Assembly (NCBI GenBank): GCA_963693315.1
Contig: OY856187.1
Span: forward strand, 392,783,984 to 392,847,983
Source of the DNA: Diogma glabrata
Taxonomy: Eukaryota; Arthropoda; Insecta; Diptera; Cylindrotomidae
Direction: 5' to 3'
Length of the DNA: 64,000 nt
In this document: in pieces, positions 37,847-50,177 of the stretch
How the letters are laid out: every line of letters starts with the position of its first letter
Numbering within the stretch: position 1 is the first letter of the stretch
The notes under the pieces: model-generated
Database searches by the model: none
Seen by the model: only the letters and a program-made list of their open reading frames with translations
Told to the model about the DNA's origin: nothing
Position numbers and translations under genes: made by a program

Positions 37847-38864
37847 CTACGTTCATATTACGATGAAATCAAGCTCGAAATCACCCAAAATTAATGATTT
37901 CAAAAAACTGTTCACATTATCATTAACATGATTAAGTTTGAAATCTATTTGCACATATTCCAAATCTGTGAAAAAATTTTTAATTTCAGCTATGTTAAAG
38001 ATATCCATATAGATTTGTCTGTTTTTTTTTGGCTTTTTTTTGAGTCCAAATCTCCATCTAATAGTACGTTCATATTACGATGAAATCAAGCTCGAAATCA
38101 CTTAAAATTCAAGTTTTCAAAAAACCGTTCACATTATTATTAATATGATTAAGCATGACATCTATTTGTAAATTATCAAAAAATGAGCCAAATTTTTAAA
38201 TAAATATGTTATGCTAGAAATATCCAAACAAATTTGTCTTTTTTTTTATTATTTTTGAGTCAAAACTTTCAATTTCCAAAAAAAAAAATCTTTTGTATGA
38301 CTCAAAATATTATTAAAATTTTACAATAGCCATCTTTTTATTTGGATTCAAAACAAAATATTTGATTTATTAAACGTCACTTTAGAAATAGGAATGCAAT
38401 TTTTTTTCGTAAATCGAAAATTCAGGGGTGCTTAGTGTGATTTTAAATAGATTTCATTGAAATCATCTTTCAACATGCTTTGGATTTTGTATACAAAAAT
38501 TAACCAAAACAAGCTGATAATCCAGCTGAAATCATAAATTGTTTGAAATCATGGTAATGTGAACGTAGTAGGAAAAATTTTGTTGTATGATTCCAAATTT
38601 TATTGAAATTTTGCAATTTTGCCATCTTTTTATTTGAATTAAAAACAAAATATTTGATTTATTAAAAGTCACTTTTGTAGTAGGGCTGTATTTTTTTTTT
38701 TTTCAAAAATCAAATATTCAGGGGTGCTTAGCGTGATTTAGAATGGATTTGATTTAAATCATCTTTCGACATGATTTTAGTTTTGTATGGAAAAATTAAT
38801 CAAAACAAGCTGATAATCGAGCTGAAATCAAAAATTGTTTAAAATCATGGCAATGTGAACGTAG
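37847..38864. mobile_element. Composite MITE, CTACGTTCA ends
   Basis: CTACGTTCATATTACGATG at 37847 and the complementary ATGTGAACGTAG ending 38864, both flanked by TA. A second left end occurs at 38064 and a second right end at 38567, each with its own ~150 bp of matching subterminal sequence (GAAATCAAGCTCGAAATCA; AAACAAGCTGATAATC). It looks like a duplicated or nested pair of the same MITE. Confidence 0.75.
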
Positions 38865-40179
38865 TATAACTTGAAAAATATCGATCTATAAAAAAATTGT
38901 TTTAGAATATTTTCACTTAAAATATGTCTCTTTATCTATTTTAGGGGTTATTTTGAGTGAAAAAAAATTCCACCCCCGGGAATTTTGCCCCCAGAGTAAA
39001 AGCGCAAATCATCGCTGTCACCTTTAATTTTTGAGTTGTCCCTTAATTATTCAGCAAATTTCAAGTTAATCGGTCAAGGTTCGAAGAATTCAGACCCAAA
39101 AACGTTTAGTTACTACACTAATATGTTTGCAGACCATTTATACAGAAGCGTAGCTAGGGGGGCGGGGGCGGTCCGCAAAAACTTAAACAAACCATCACAA
39201 TGTTTTCAAGGAAAAATCACTTAGAAACCATTTTAACCAGGTTATCCATATAATTTTAAATTATAAATTGTGATACTGATTACTTATAAATGTGTCCTAT
39301 AACTATGTTATTGGTTCAAAAAGAATCTATTCTACTTTTTAAAATTTTTAGAAGTTAATTAATTAAATAATTAAATAATTAATTAATTTAAAAGTTAATT
39401 TTTGCTTAACTTTACTACCTAATATATGTTTTACATTTCAAACACATTAATTGCAAACACCTAAGGAAACTAATAAACAATCAAATCACCGTGTTTGTAA
39501 ATGTGTTATGTCGCCCATACGTGTAATTAAAATCGAATCTCCAAGTAAGCTCAACGACGATAAATTTCCCAAAATAACTCATAAACACAACGAAACACAA
39601 CGAAAGCACAATTAAAATAACTTCAACTCTGGTAACTCTTCTTTTTACATTTTTATCATGATGATGGTTCCATGTTTAGTCTTTGAAAAACTAAAAACTC
39701 AAAAATTTTGACTGTCAAACAGCACAGAACACATTTGTTTAATTTTGTCTACTAAAACTAAAAGGATATGCTTGATGATAAAATACATATTAATTATTTG
39801 TTTTGTAAAAATCTAAACAGTGAAAAAAATTGTAATAAAAAAAAGATTGTGAAGAAATTATAAAATGGCTTTAGATCGTTTACTTTTCCTCTATTTTCAT
39901 TTTGGATTGGTGAAAGATTACGCTTTTCTTTAGGCCAAGGAGCATTTTTGATTGGTTGGAAATATTAAAGACAACTATTGATTGTGTGAATATATAGTAC
40001 AAAAAGTATTGGAGAATTGTCGGGAGATTATTATTAATGAAACTGTTTGGGGCAAGGAGCATTTTTGTTGATTAGTGATCGCAGAAAGAAAGGAATTCAA
40101 TTGGGAGGAGAAGTCATCACAGGCGAAGATCCAGGTATAGAGTGAGTTATAAGTAAATTGTATATAGTTTTTTTTCATA

Positions 40180-41900
40180 GAGTCCCGTTCACCAACTTAA
40201 GGCCAAGTAATTTTTCACTTATATTCCCGTTTTGTTTGTCAAATCCGATTTTTTTTTATAATCTATTTAACATTGAGTTATAATCAAATAAACAATCGGG
40301 CAACAATATATTTTTTTAATCAAGTACCGTTAGGTCATAATTTTGTTTTTTGTAAAAAAAACATTGTTTTTGCATTGTTCATTAGCTTAAGGCCAATCTT
40401 TAAAATTAGAAAACAAAGAATATTGCAAATTTTTTCTCCATTTTATTGGATTTTTCAATAGTGGGTGTGACTCCCATCTTTATTAATAACTTCAAAAATT
40501 CGACTACAAAGTGAATTATACAGCGATTTTAAAAAAGTTAATTTATTTCGTTCCACGCTGCTTGTATGGCCTCTATTAAAGCATCCACGGTGTCAAACTG
40601 ACGCCCTCCTTCGTACACTTTTCGTGACCACCATCCCCAAACATTTTTAATTATCTTGAGGTCAGGAGAGTACGGTGGCCAATTTAAAATATCAACATTT
40701 TGTTGAGATAGCCAGTTTTTGACAATCCTGGCGTTGTGAATTGGCGCATTATCTTGTTGTAAGGTCCACTTATGAGGTCCGAAGATCTCTTTAATTTGAG
40801 GAAAAGATTTTTGAAGCAAGTTTTTATATCCCTCTCCGTTAAGAGTCACCTTTTTAAACTGAATATCAATTGTTCCACAGTAGGTTATAGCTCCCCAGAC
40901 CATAACACCACTTGCTCGGCTATGATGACGCGACAAAATTATTTCTTCCTTCCTTAAATCATGGTAATAAAACTTGAAACCATTTAATCAATGTTAAATT
41001 TTTTTTCATCTGAGAACACTATCTTTTTCCACTCATTTTTCCATTGCATTACTTTACGAGCAATGTTTTTACTTTTTTCTTTGTGGATTTGTTTTAAAAC
41101 TGGTTTTTGTTTTAATTTTCGACAAACTATATTTTTACTAGTTAGGATAACTCTTCGCACAGTCGAAATGCTAGCTTTTACTCCACTCTGTGCCTTAATT
41201 TTTGCAATAGATAAAACTGAATTTGATACGTTCCTTAATATTAGTCGCTTTTTTTTGATAGTTGTGGCAGAATACGTACATCCTTGATTTTTGGAGCCAT
41301 AGCCAGCAGGGTAAGAGAGGTAGTTGTTTACTGCAGCCTTAGTACGGCCAAGTTTTTGTGCTATTGAACGAATAGTAAATCACATTTCTCTAAATGCTTC
41401 ACTTTTGCTTCGTTCTTCTCGCGTTAACTGTTTCCCTTTGGCCATTTTTGTACTCGTTTTACGCTTGGTAACACTTTAAAAATATTGCACTTTTATTTAA
41501 AAGAAAAATATTAATGCAAAATTATTTTAATATTTTAATTTTTTTTTTTTTTAAATAAAATGTGATGTGTAGTAGGCATTACAATATGTGTCACAACAAC
41601 ACATAAAAACCCTTTAAGACCAAGGTCCCACAACAACATGCGTTCAAAGGATGCCAATGGACGGATGGATGCCAATTTAAATGTATTATTTCAACTGGCC
41701 TTAAGCTAATGAACAATGCAAAAACAATGTTTTTTACAAAAAACAAAATTATGACCTAACGGTACTTGATTAAAAAAAAATATTGTTACCCGATTGATCA
41801 TAACTCAATGTTAAATAGATTATAAAAAAAAATCTGATTTGACAAACAAAACGGAAATATAAGTGAAAAATGACTTGGGCTAAGCTGGTGAACGGGACTG
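40180..41900 (-). mobile_element. Tc1/mariner transposon, full length, inactive
   Basis: Long inverted ends of about 220 bp (40180-40405 and 41690-41900) starting AGTCCCGTTCACCA(A/G)CTTA, flanked by TA at 40178-40179 and 41901-41902. One transposase pseudogene inside. The 41550-41665 part also occurs at 46480-46590. Confidence 0.94.
40538..41445 (-). pseudogene. Tc1-type transposase
   Basis: Starts MAKGKQLTREER at 41445. An in-frame TGA follows about 23 codons in (after AFREM), within the helix-turn-helix region (IRSIAQKLGRT). First catalytic Asp in VFSDEKK, then a frameshift near NID. The last 132 codons (40936-40538) are open and contain the second Asp in LQQDNAPIHNA. The third acidic position reads IIKNVW where the family has IENVW, so the Glu is Lys (GAA to AAA). 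Three independent lesions; non-functional. Confidence 0.92.
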
Positions 41901-42866
41901 TATATATATATTACATCGAAATCTAGTGGAATTCACTTTCTTTGATTATTCAGTTTTTTATCACGAATTTTTCTAAGTGTAAATTAGGGTTTATAGAACA
42001 TAAGAGATTTCCAAACGCAAGGTCGTCGTGGAGATGAATTCTGTTTAGCTATAGTTTTTGGGGAAAAAAGTCCAAGATTAACAAATGATCTCAAAAATCT
42101 TCTTTATCTTGAAACTCAGGGAATAAATTGGAATATATCGTTTTTCAATGGACACAAAAATAATTACTGTGGAGTAAAATGGCAGTTATGCAATTACTGC
42201 AGTTTTGCAAATTTTTATAGGTATATACATACTAATGCTGTTTGTTTTCAGTTTTATATATTTACATATTTGAATTAAGTGAAAGTTTAGTATTAAAAAT
42301 TATATTTTGTAGGTTTTAAATCCCTTTTAAATTTCAAATTCATCAAGTGATTCGATCAGAGATCCTTGGCTGCATTAATGTAAAGCCTTCAAATTTTGTT
42401 TAAAAGTTGTGTAGTTAGGATTGTTATTAACTAAATGGCCACCAATGCTAGCTACGCCACTGCATTTATTATTAAAATTATGTGCTATAATCACCAACTT
42501 TACATCGGTAAACGTAAATTAAGTTGTTTGTTTACAATTTTTTTGTCAAATTTTAATTACTGTAAATTGTTTAACCAAACATTTTGATTTATGGAAGAAA
42601 GTAAGTAAAATTAAACTTACAAGTCAATTAATTAAATTATTTTTAATCTAAAACGCCAACAAATTCCAGAAAGCGCAATTTATCAAGTTAAAACCTTTTT
42701 ATAAATACATAAAATCCTTCAAAATGTAAGAAGAACTTTCCGTATTCCGTAATTAAGTAGGCTAAGACCTACTACAAAATTGTGAAAGTACTCAAAAAAA
42801 GTTTTAAAGATTTAAAAATTTGTTAACTATGGCAAAACAAACAAAATTTAGATAAAATATATAATA

Positions 42867-43422
42867 GACTAAGAGCCCGCGACGGCCAGACCTTCGTTAT
42901 TTTATAAAAGCTGAAAGTTTCTCTGCGCATACCCTCCACTCAGGTAGGAACAATTAACGACATTTGAAGTTTGGATCATAGTGGCTTTGGCAGGGAGCAG
43001 GTTCCAAAGGGGCCGCCAAAGTTTCGTGAAAGTATAAAAGCTAATTTTTTTATATGTTATTCGGGATAGTATTAGAAGTCACGTCACCCAATGCCAGACA
43101 CTTACTATCGTGGAAACCCCCTGCCAGACACCCTTAAACTTTAAAGTTTAAGGGTGTCTGGCAGGGGGTTTCCACGATAGTAAGTGTCTGGCATTGGGTG
43201 ACGTGACTTCTAATACTATTCCGAATAAAATATAAAAAAATTAGCTTTTATACTTTCAAGAAACTTTGGTGGCCCCTTTGGAACCTGCTCCCTGTCAAAG
43301 CCACTATGATCCAAACTTCATATGCTGCTTATCGTTCCTACCTGAGTAGGGGAGGGGCATGCGCAGAGAAACTTTCAGCTTTTATAAAATAACGAAGGTC
43401 TGGCCGTCGCGGGCTCTCAGTC
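42867..43422. repeat. 556 bp near-perfect palindrome (foldback element)
   Basis: Arms of about 278 bp meet near 43144 with essentially no spacer. The inner ~100 bp of each arm are identical and the outer parts differ at a modest number of sites. Outer ends GACTAAGAGCCCGCGACGG and complement are flanked by TA (42865-42866, 43423-43424), so it is a probable mariner-type MITE dimer or foldback element. Confidence 0.95.
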
Positions 43423-44611
43423 TATAAGGTTGCTTGATTTATAAAAATATTTTTATTTCTTAAGTTTTAAATCTTTTGATTATTGAGGATTTGAAAGAAA
43501 AATATTTAATAAATCAATGCTTTGGTAGCGGTGATGCAAAGCAACCTGATTTTTTTATATGAAATTTATTTAAATAAACCTCACATGCGTTTTTAGAACC
43601 CATAATATAATAATAATATATATTTTTTATCCACGACTACTAAAGAATATATGCTTTCCATACGTATGTTTTCCATTGGAATTGTATTCATACCACAACT
43701 AGTGAATTTGATTAAATTCTTTAACAGTTCTATAGTTTATTAAATATTCCCCTAACAAATTAAAAACTTCATTTGTTGGTATAGTAATATAAACAGGTTA
43801 AAACAAGAACCATACATATATAAAATATAAAATATAAAATAAGCAACAAACTTGCTTTGTTTTGTTTTTCTTGCTATCTTGCTATGATGCATTTACTTCA
43901 ATATGGCGATACAAACTATTGCAGGAATGGAAAACTGGAAATTAACGAAATATTTTGCAGTCGTGGATAAAATAGCTTCTTGAATTCGCTTAGGATGATG
44001 GCAGTTTTTCACTCGAATGATTGATTCCCTCCACTCGCTACGCTCGTTCCGGGAAACTTCATCCTCGTGAAGAATTGCTTTCATTCTAAACTCATACAAG
44101 AATTTACTATTCCTCTATTATTTTCCTGTGAACTACAGTTATGATTAATTAATTTCAAAATTTGATCATGGCTTCATTTCATGGTTAACCGAATGCAAAC
44201 ATTTAATTAATACCGAAATATTTACCGTGTTCGTTTTCTATGCGTTTTTATCATCCACTATCTTCTTTTGAGCTTGAGTTTTTGTTTATTCAATTTTTAG
44301 CATAATAAATTTATTAACTAATTATTGACAGCCATATAATGCACCATAGTAGCAGCTTCAACTTCCATCTCAAAATAATTTTTATAAAACACACGATTTT
44401 CAACACAGGTGTAGCCACAACTAAATTAATTTATTAGCACGCTGGTGTTTTAGCGCAATAATATGTTAGTGCCAGAATTTTATGGCGATAAATTGTTTTG
44501 CGATAATGTTAGCGCGATATTTTATTAGCGCGCTAATTGCGGCGCAACTTATTGCTTTAAGTATAGCGATAATATATGATAGACGATAACGCAGGTGTGG
44601 CCCCAGCATTA

Positions 44612-44725
44612 GAATGATGGTTTATTTCTGTTAATATTTATATGAGCACAAAGCTTGATAATAAAAACCTGTTTTACACTATTTAATAATTAACCCTATA
44701 TTGCATATTATAACACTATGCTACA
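44612..44725 (-). repeat. Gypsy1 5' LTR, second piece
   Basis: 114 bp continuing the LTR after the TTA duplication; ends GCTACA followed by target duplicate ATAAA. Confidence 0.93.
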
Positions 44726-44730
44726 ATAAA

Positions 44731-45270
44731 TGGATGTGATTTGAAGATCCCTATTCGGATTTTTGTATGAAAAATAGATTATCGAGTAATTAATAACGAT
44801 TGCTTAATCGGCAGTCATATGGGATGGATCAGTTTTTATTGTTTTGAAAGTTTTTATTTATTTTTGATCTACGGGTGTGACAAGCCCGCGTTCTCCAGTC
44901 CTTGCTATTGACATACGATTCAACGTGAGATATCACATACCAATGGCGAAAGCAGTGAGATATTACTAGCCAAGGTGACATCTTAAGGGTGGTAGCGGAC
45001 GAACTGTATTCAGTCAACGGTAGCACCCTCAATCTTAGCTTTGAAATAATCCTTGACGATTAGACGCTTTTGCTTCCTTGAGGAAACGAGCCTTCATATA
45101 ACTATGTGTAGGCTTTAATCCTCCAGAGAGACAGTGCGTCACAGGATCAAGGAATATGCAAACGGCTGGATTATTGGCAACTACATTTTTGTTTTGTTTC
45201 AGAAAATTTTTGTAAAAATTTGCTATTTACTTTTTAATTTACTTTTATTTCCTCTATTCTATCATAAAAA
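44731..45270. other. Stretch without a recognised gene
   Basis: Slightly richer in G+C at 44870-45140, with no frame or RNA gene I can identify. Confidence 0.5.
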
Positions 45271-46395
45271 TATGGAGGGGCTGAAATCTCACAGCTCTGA
45301 GATATCAAGACTTCGGTCTGGGTAAAAGATTTTGATATAGTTTTCGGCAAAAAACTTTTATGAGGACATAGATTTTAGTTTTGGACAGAGATGTTTATCA
45401 AACATAACTCTTTAATACGTTGCCGAAAATTATAATCAAAATTCCAAAAAAATTTTTAAATTAAATAAAATCAAACTTTTTCAAAATTCCAAAAATTAGA
45501 ATAAAATCAAATATTTAAATTTTTTCTAAATTCCAATAATATTTCAAAAATTCTTAAAAATTCAAACTTTTTCCAAAATTCTAAAAATATTGCAAAAATT
45601 ATTACAAAAGCAAATATTGAAAATTTTTTCCAAGTTCCAAAAATAATAATAATATCAAAAATTAAAAATTTTTCAAAATTTTAAAAATATTCCAAAAATT
45701 CTTACAAAATCAAAAATTAAAACTTTTGCCGAAATTCTAAAAATATTGCAAAGATTATTACAAAATCAATAATACAAACTTTTTCAAAATTCCAAAAATA
45801 TTTCAAAAACTATAACAAATTCAAAAATTTCCATGTCCAATTTCATTTTAAATTACATTTACGTCATGAAAACAGCTCTATTTTTTTTCCAAAAATTGGC
45901 TAAAAAATTTATAAAAATCTTTCTTTTGACACACTTGACAACATTTTTTTTGACAAACTTATAAAGCAATAATCTAGTTTTTGATCTCACATTCCAATCC
46001 AGACCATCAAGATTTCTCCAAATTTAATGTTCCTACTCGTAATCACTTAAAATGAATGTTTTTTAAGCCAAAAATATGAAAATTTGCTATTTTTGACACA
46101 CATAATGATTTTTTGACACACTTCCGGTACAGTTATCGAACACAGCGTCCTTTCGGACCTGTCCCTTGTGAATACCTATTTTTAGAAGAAAAAAATTTTT
46201 TTGAAATCCCTCCAGCGGTTTTCCCTGCAGCGTAGGTAATGACGGACGGACGGCCGGCAGACAGACATACATTTTTTTTTTGCTATTTTAGAATCAGTAG
46301 GTCCTAAAACGTCGAGAAATGCCAAAAAAAGTGGGGGTAAGAATTTCACTTTGAGCTCATGAATGTAATACTTAGGTCTTTCAGACCGAAGTAAT
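45271..46395 (+). mobile_element. Helentron-like non-autonomous element, copy 1
   Basis: Starts TATGGAGGGGCTGAAATC. Subterminal ACTTCGGTCTG at 45310-45320 is inverted as CAGACCGAAGT at 46382-46392. The 3' hairpin GGTCTTTCAGACC sits just before the end GAAGTAAT. The interior is AT-rich with degenerate repeats of AAAATATT/CAAAAATT type; the 3' domain contains GACGGACGGACGGCCGG. Inverted subterminal repeats, 3' hairpin and internal repeats match the published HINE/Helentron layout; superfamily assignment is my inference. Confidence 0.7.
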
Positions 46396-46479
46396 ATTGG
46401 CCTATGTCATATTTGGTCGGTGATAGGATTTTTTGTTTAGTTATCCATTCTTTAACTAAAAATATAAAAAAAAAAGAAA

Positions 46480-46590
46480 GATTTACGTCCATCAATGCCT
46501 TTGAACGTATGTTGTTGTGTCACCTTGGTCTTAAAAGGTTTTTATGTAATATTGTGACACGTATTGTAATTCCTACTACACAACACATTT
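46480..46590 (-). repeat. Fragment shared with the mariner at 41555-41665
   Basis: Reverse orientation; shares GTTCAAAGG, TTAAGACCAAGG and TGTGTAGTAGG in the same order. Confidence 0.75.
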
Positions 46591-49500
46591 TATAAAAAAT
46601 ATGCTAATATTGTTAGTGAGATTTTTACAGACTAATTTTGTTTCATAAAAACGAGGAGCAGAATACTCAAAAATAATTCTGAACCCAATTTCCAACTTAA
46701 ACTGTCATTCTTTGAGATCAAGTTCAGTTTGTTGACCAGTGGATTGTTAACCAGTAAACCCATGGAGTTTCTAATGTAGTGAGCACAAACAAATAATATA
46801 TACGTCTGCTTAATCTTAGTTACATTTTATGCCAATTTCATAATATTTTAGAATTTATTCATTATTTGATATTGCTATTGGTAAAATTAATTTTCTAGGC
46901 ATAGTAATAAAATATCAACATTCTAAAGATCAAAAATAATATAAAAAAGCTTATCTGTCTCCATAAAACAATATTACAATTTTGGCATGTAACGTTATAG
47001 CATTTTTGCTCAAGTGGTTGTTTAATTTTGTTAGGTTTACTAAGCAATAAAATTAAAGTAGAAGATAAAGACACTGACAGTCATTTCTACTTTTTGACTT
47101 TGGAAGCCATTAAAAATACAAAAGATTAAAGTATAAGAAATTATATCCAAAACTTAAATAAAATTGGCATCAAATGTAGTATTTTTGACTTTTATACATT
47201 AGGCAGCACTGATTGATAGAGATGGTAAAAAAAGTTGTAGAGACATGTTTGTATGATTATTTTTGGTATCGAGGTAATTTTTTACACCCTGATGTATTCG
47301 CTCGTCTGTCTCTTTTTTCTTTGTTAAAACGTTTACAGAGTTTGTAATGTACTTGATCATTTATTAACCGATGCAACTATGTCTAAAATATATTTTTGTC
47401 TTTAAAAATAATATTAGATTAGCTCACTCAAAGATTCAGAGTTGTTCGTGTCCCCTCCTACCACGAGCAGTTTATTGGTGTGCATACTTATTTTATAAGT
47501 ATGTTCTACTATCATTATAACTTGTTTGTCTAGCTTAAGAGTAGAACCTGGTTTCTTTCTTTCAAAAGCTCAAGAACATCATAGCAGAAACATTTAAATA
47601 TATCAATATAGCTATGTGACCATACGGTAGTGCCAGACATACCAACCTCAACCTCACCATACTTTGGCAAAACATAGTGGTTCTCCGCCGCTAAGACTCT
47701 TAAAAAAAATGAATGCAGGAGAGCAGAATTTAGGTGAATTACTCCTGGATTAATCTTCTAACTTACAGGAGATCTATAGCCACTTGTTGTACCCAGGTTG
47801 ACTTTGAATCCACAACTGGAAGTGTTAAAGTCTTGTATCCTCTACTGAGCCATGCCTCTATTAGAAAATATTTTAATGAAAGCGTTCTATGATTCCCGTA
47901 GGTTTTATATTATATTAGCCATTTTCATTTTCAATCTTAAAAGCACTCATCATAATTTCTCGTTTTTAAAATGCTTAAAATACAAATTTCTGGAACCGGA
48001 TGACATATATATTATAAATTCTAAAATTCTACACAAATATTAAATATTCTAAATTATTATACTTCACTGCTAGAGAAATGAAAGATTTCAAGAAACTAAA
48101 TTGTAATAGCTACCAAAGCTATTGTAATAGCTACCTAGCTTATCAAATACGTTTTCTAATCGAAATAATTTATTTTTGGTTAGGTTGTGTATAATCTACT
48201 GTTAGACGACACTTTTCGTTTTGTTAGAGGAATTTTTCTGAACTACTCCTAAAGAAGAGTTATATGGACGCGATGGCAATACTTTAATATTTATTTTTTG
48301 TAGAAGACTAGTTTCTTCTAGAATTTTTGTATAGACTTAGCTGGTTGTTGCGAATCAAAAACTAACGAATAATTCAAGTATCAATATTTTCAAATTGCTA
48401 CCAATTTCCAATTGCTAATGCTACCCTAATTTTTGGATTAAAAAATAAAATTAAATTAAAGGTTTGTTTTAGTTATTGAAAATTATAAAAATTTTAAGTT
48501 AAATATTATTTCGCGTAGGTACCGTAATTCAACCTATTCTCTTGCTTAGAAAACATTATTATTTTAAATAAGATTTTACAATAAAAACAACATCTTGCTT
48601 CTTTATAAAATTACCAAAACATTTTACATAACAAAAACTTGAAATTTTAGCTACCCCAAAAAATTGAAGCAAATTAAATTTATATTAAAACGAACATAAA
48701 TTTCCATCAAAACCATAAGGAACGTTATATATTATTCCCAAAATATTTGATTACTTTTATTTTCAAATTTTTGTCTTTATAAAAATATAAAATGTTGGTT
48801 TTAAAAGATAAGAATATCTAATGTGTTTAGCTTAACAATATCATTTTAAAAAAGGATGGAGTTGTGTCCATTTATAATGGAAATAACAACATTCTATATA
48901 TATGTTTTAGAAAAAAGATCAGTTTTTATATCAATTTCATGAAAGTTTAACTTACAGAATATTTCCATGTTTCAAATTTATATCTTTACCTTTTACGTAC
49001 AAAAATTCAAACCAATCAACAATAACCTTAAATTACCTGTGCTCATTCAACCCTATTACAAAATTTTCTAAACTTTAACAAAAATAAATTCCTTGTTTAA
49101 ATATTAACATTAAACTACGATTTATCTTTTGTCACAAATTAGAGAACGGGTCAACAAGTAATAAGACTGGAAAAAGGTTTAGTTAGATAACTATAAATCT
49201 TTTTAAGAAAAGATCATCGGATTTTTCAAAGTCATACTAGATAACAAGACAAGTTGTTAATATATAAAATGAAATGGAAAGTATAAAATATTGATATCTT
49301 AAAAATCTGAGATAGGCTTTCAAAAGGCTTTCAAGGGGACTGTAACGACGGACTATTCTCAATTTTTAATATTTGAATAATAGTATTAATATTCAGATAA
49401 ATTCGATAGTAATTTTCTTCAATTATAATAATAATAAACGTAGACATTTATTAAACATTTTTTTGATCATTTAAATAAACTCAATAATGTCCGCCTTTTT

Positions 49501-50156
49501 GTATTTATTTCATATAATTTTTGTTGATTTATTTTTGTAGTATTAAATTATTTTGCCTATTAGTTCATTAATAGTTTTATTACATTTAATTGTGATATGA
49601 TAAGAGGTTTGCAATTTTAATTGGTTTATGTTAGATTCAGTGTACCGGTGCAATATTATATTTCGTATAAAAGTCCAAATTATTACAAGACATTCATTTT
49701 AGTATTGGATATTAAGGCATCAAAATAATAAAGAGTATTAAGCGATCCGAGGCTTCACTAAGAAAACTTCTCAAAAAACTCTCAATTTAGCGTTGAAAGA
49801 TTTCATATTTTTAAACAAACAAAACACTATCTACCAATACCTAACATTATCTGTTAGCCCAAAAAACTAAACAAACTAAAAACCAACAACCTGTGAGATT
49901 TAAACAATTGTTTTAAATGTTTTGCCAATATCTGACAGATAACTAAATTTAAACAAAAAGAACTTAACGAATTCGATATATTTTAAATTTATGCATTGGG
50001 CAACACTAATTTTAATAAGATACATTAAATAGAAATTTTTGTATTTTTAAATATTAATTATAAAATTAATACTGAGAAACATAAGTAAGAATATTTTAGC
50101 TCCATTTTAAATAGAAGATGTAGTCTACAAACATATGGAAGAATCAAGTCATATCA
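46591..50156. other. 3.6 kb AT-rich stretch without recognised genes
   Basis: Only short chance frames (for example 47852-48043). No domain, RNA gene or strong repeat seen. Confidence 0.55.
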
Positions 50157-50158
50157 TT

Positions 50159-50177
50159 TGGTCCTTCGAGCCGGATT
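50159..50177 (+). other. Relic BEL primer-binding site, tRNA-Tyr
   Basis: TGGTCCTTCGAGCCGGATT is the exact complement of the tRNA-Tyr 3' end seen at the BEL1 site, so a plus-strand BEL element began here. An ATG at 50394 starts a decayed frame (MSDKKGFQNEIK) that may be its gag, but stops are frequent. Confidence 0.7.

Larger units (their letters stand above)
39143..42462. mobile_element. hAT-like element, holding a mariner
   Basis: Left end CAGAAGCGTAGCTAGG, right end complement CAGTGGCGTAGCTAGC (13 of 16 match). The 8 bp flanks CATTTATA (39135-39142) and CATTTATT (42463-42470) agree at 7 of 8. Ends and 8 bp duplication fit hAT. No transposase seen in the 1.6 kb that is not mariner. Confidence 0.75.
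36518..44608. mobile_element. 8.1 kb DNA transposon with TTA duplication, PIF/Harbinger-like ends
   Basis: Ends TGCTGGGGCCACACCTGCG and its exact complement, flanked by TTA at 36515-36517 and 44609-44611; the intact LTR at 31970-31972 shows TTA once. Subterminal sequence on both sides (about 200 bp) is packed with ATAATTTTAGCG-like repeats and an inner copy of GTGTAGCCACAA. A 3 bp TTA duplication points to PIF/Harbinger. No transposase recognised; it may have been destroyed by, or lost before, the nested insertions. A frame at 37423-37707 is unidentified. Confidence 0.85.
31935..44725 (-). mobile_element. Ty3/Gypsy retrotransposon Gypsy1, 5' LTR split by later insertions
   Basis: LTRs of 152 bp: 31935-32086 on the left, and 36480-36517 plus 44612-44725 on the right, differing at 4 sites. 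Target duplication ATAAA at 31930-31934 and 44726-44730. On the minus strand: gag, protease, RT, RNase H, integrase, polypurine tract. Without the 8.1 kb insertion the element is about 4.7 kb. Several frameshifts and deletions. Confidence 0.94.

Noticed and set aside
43893..44099. 68-residue frame with SRNERSEWRES
   Set aside because: Resembles a common repeat-type phrase (TCGCTACGCTCGTTCCGGG) and not a gene; no supporting features.
44870..45140. Possible structural RNA or gene remnant in a GC-richer stretch
   Set aside because: I could not match it to any rRNA, tRNA or protein family by eye in any frame.
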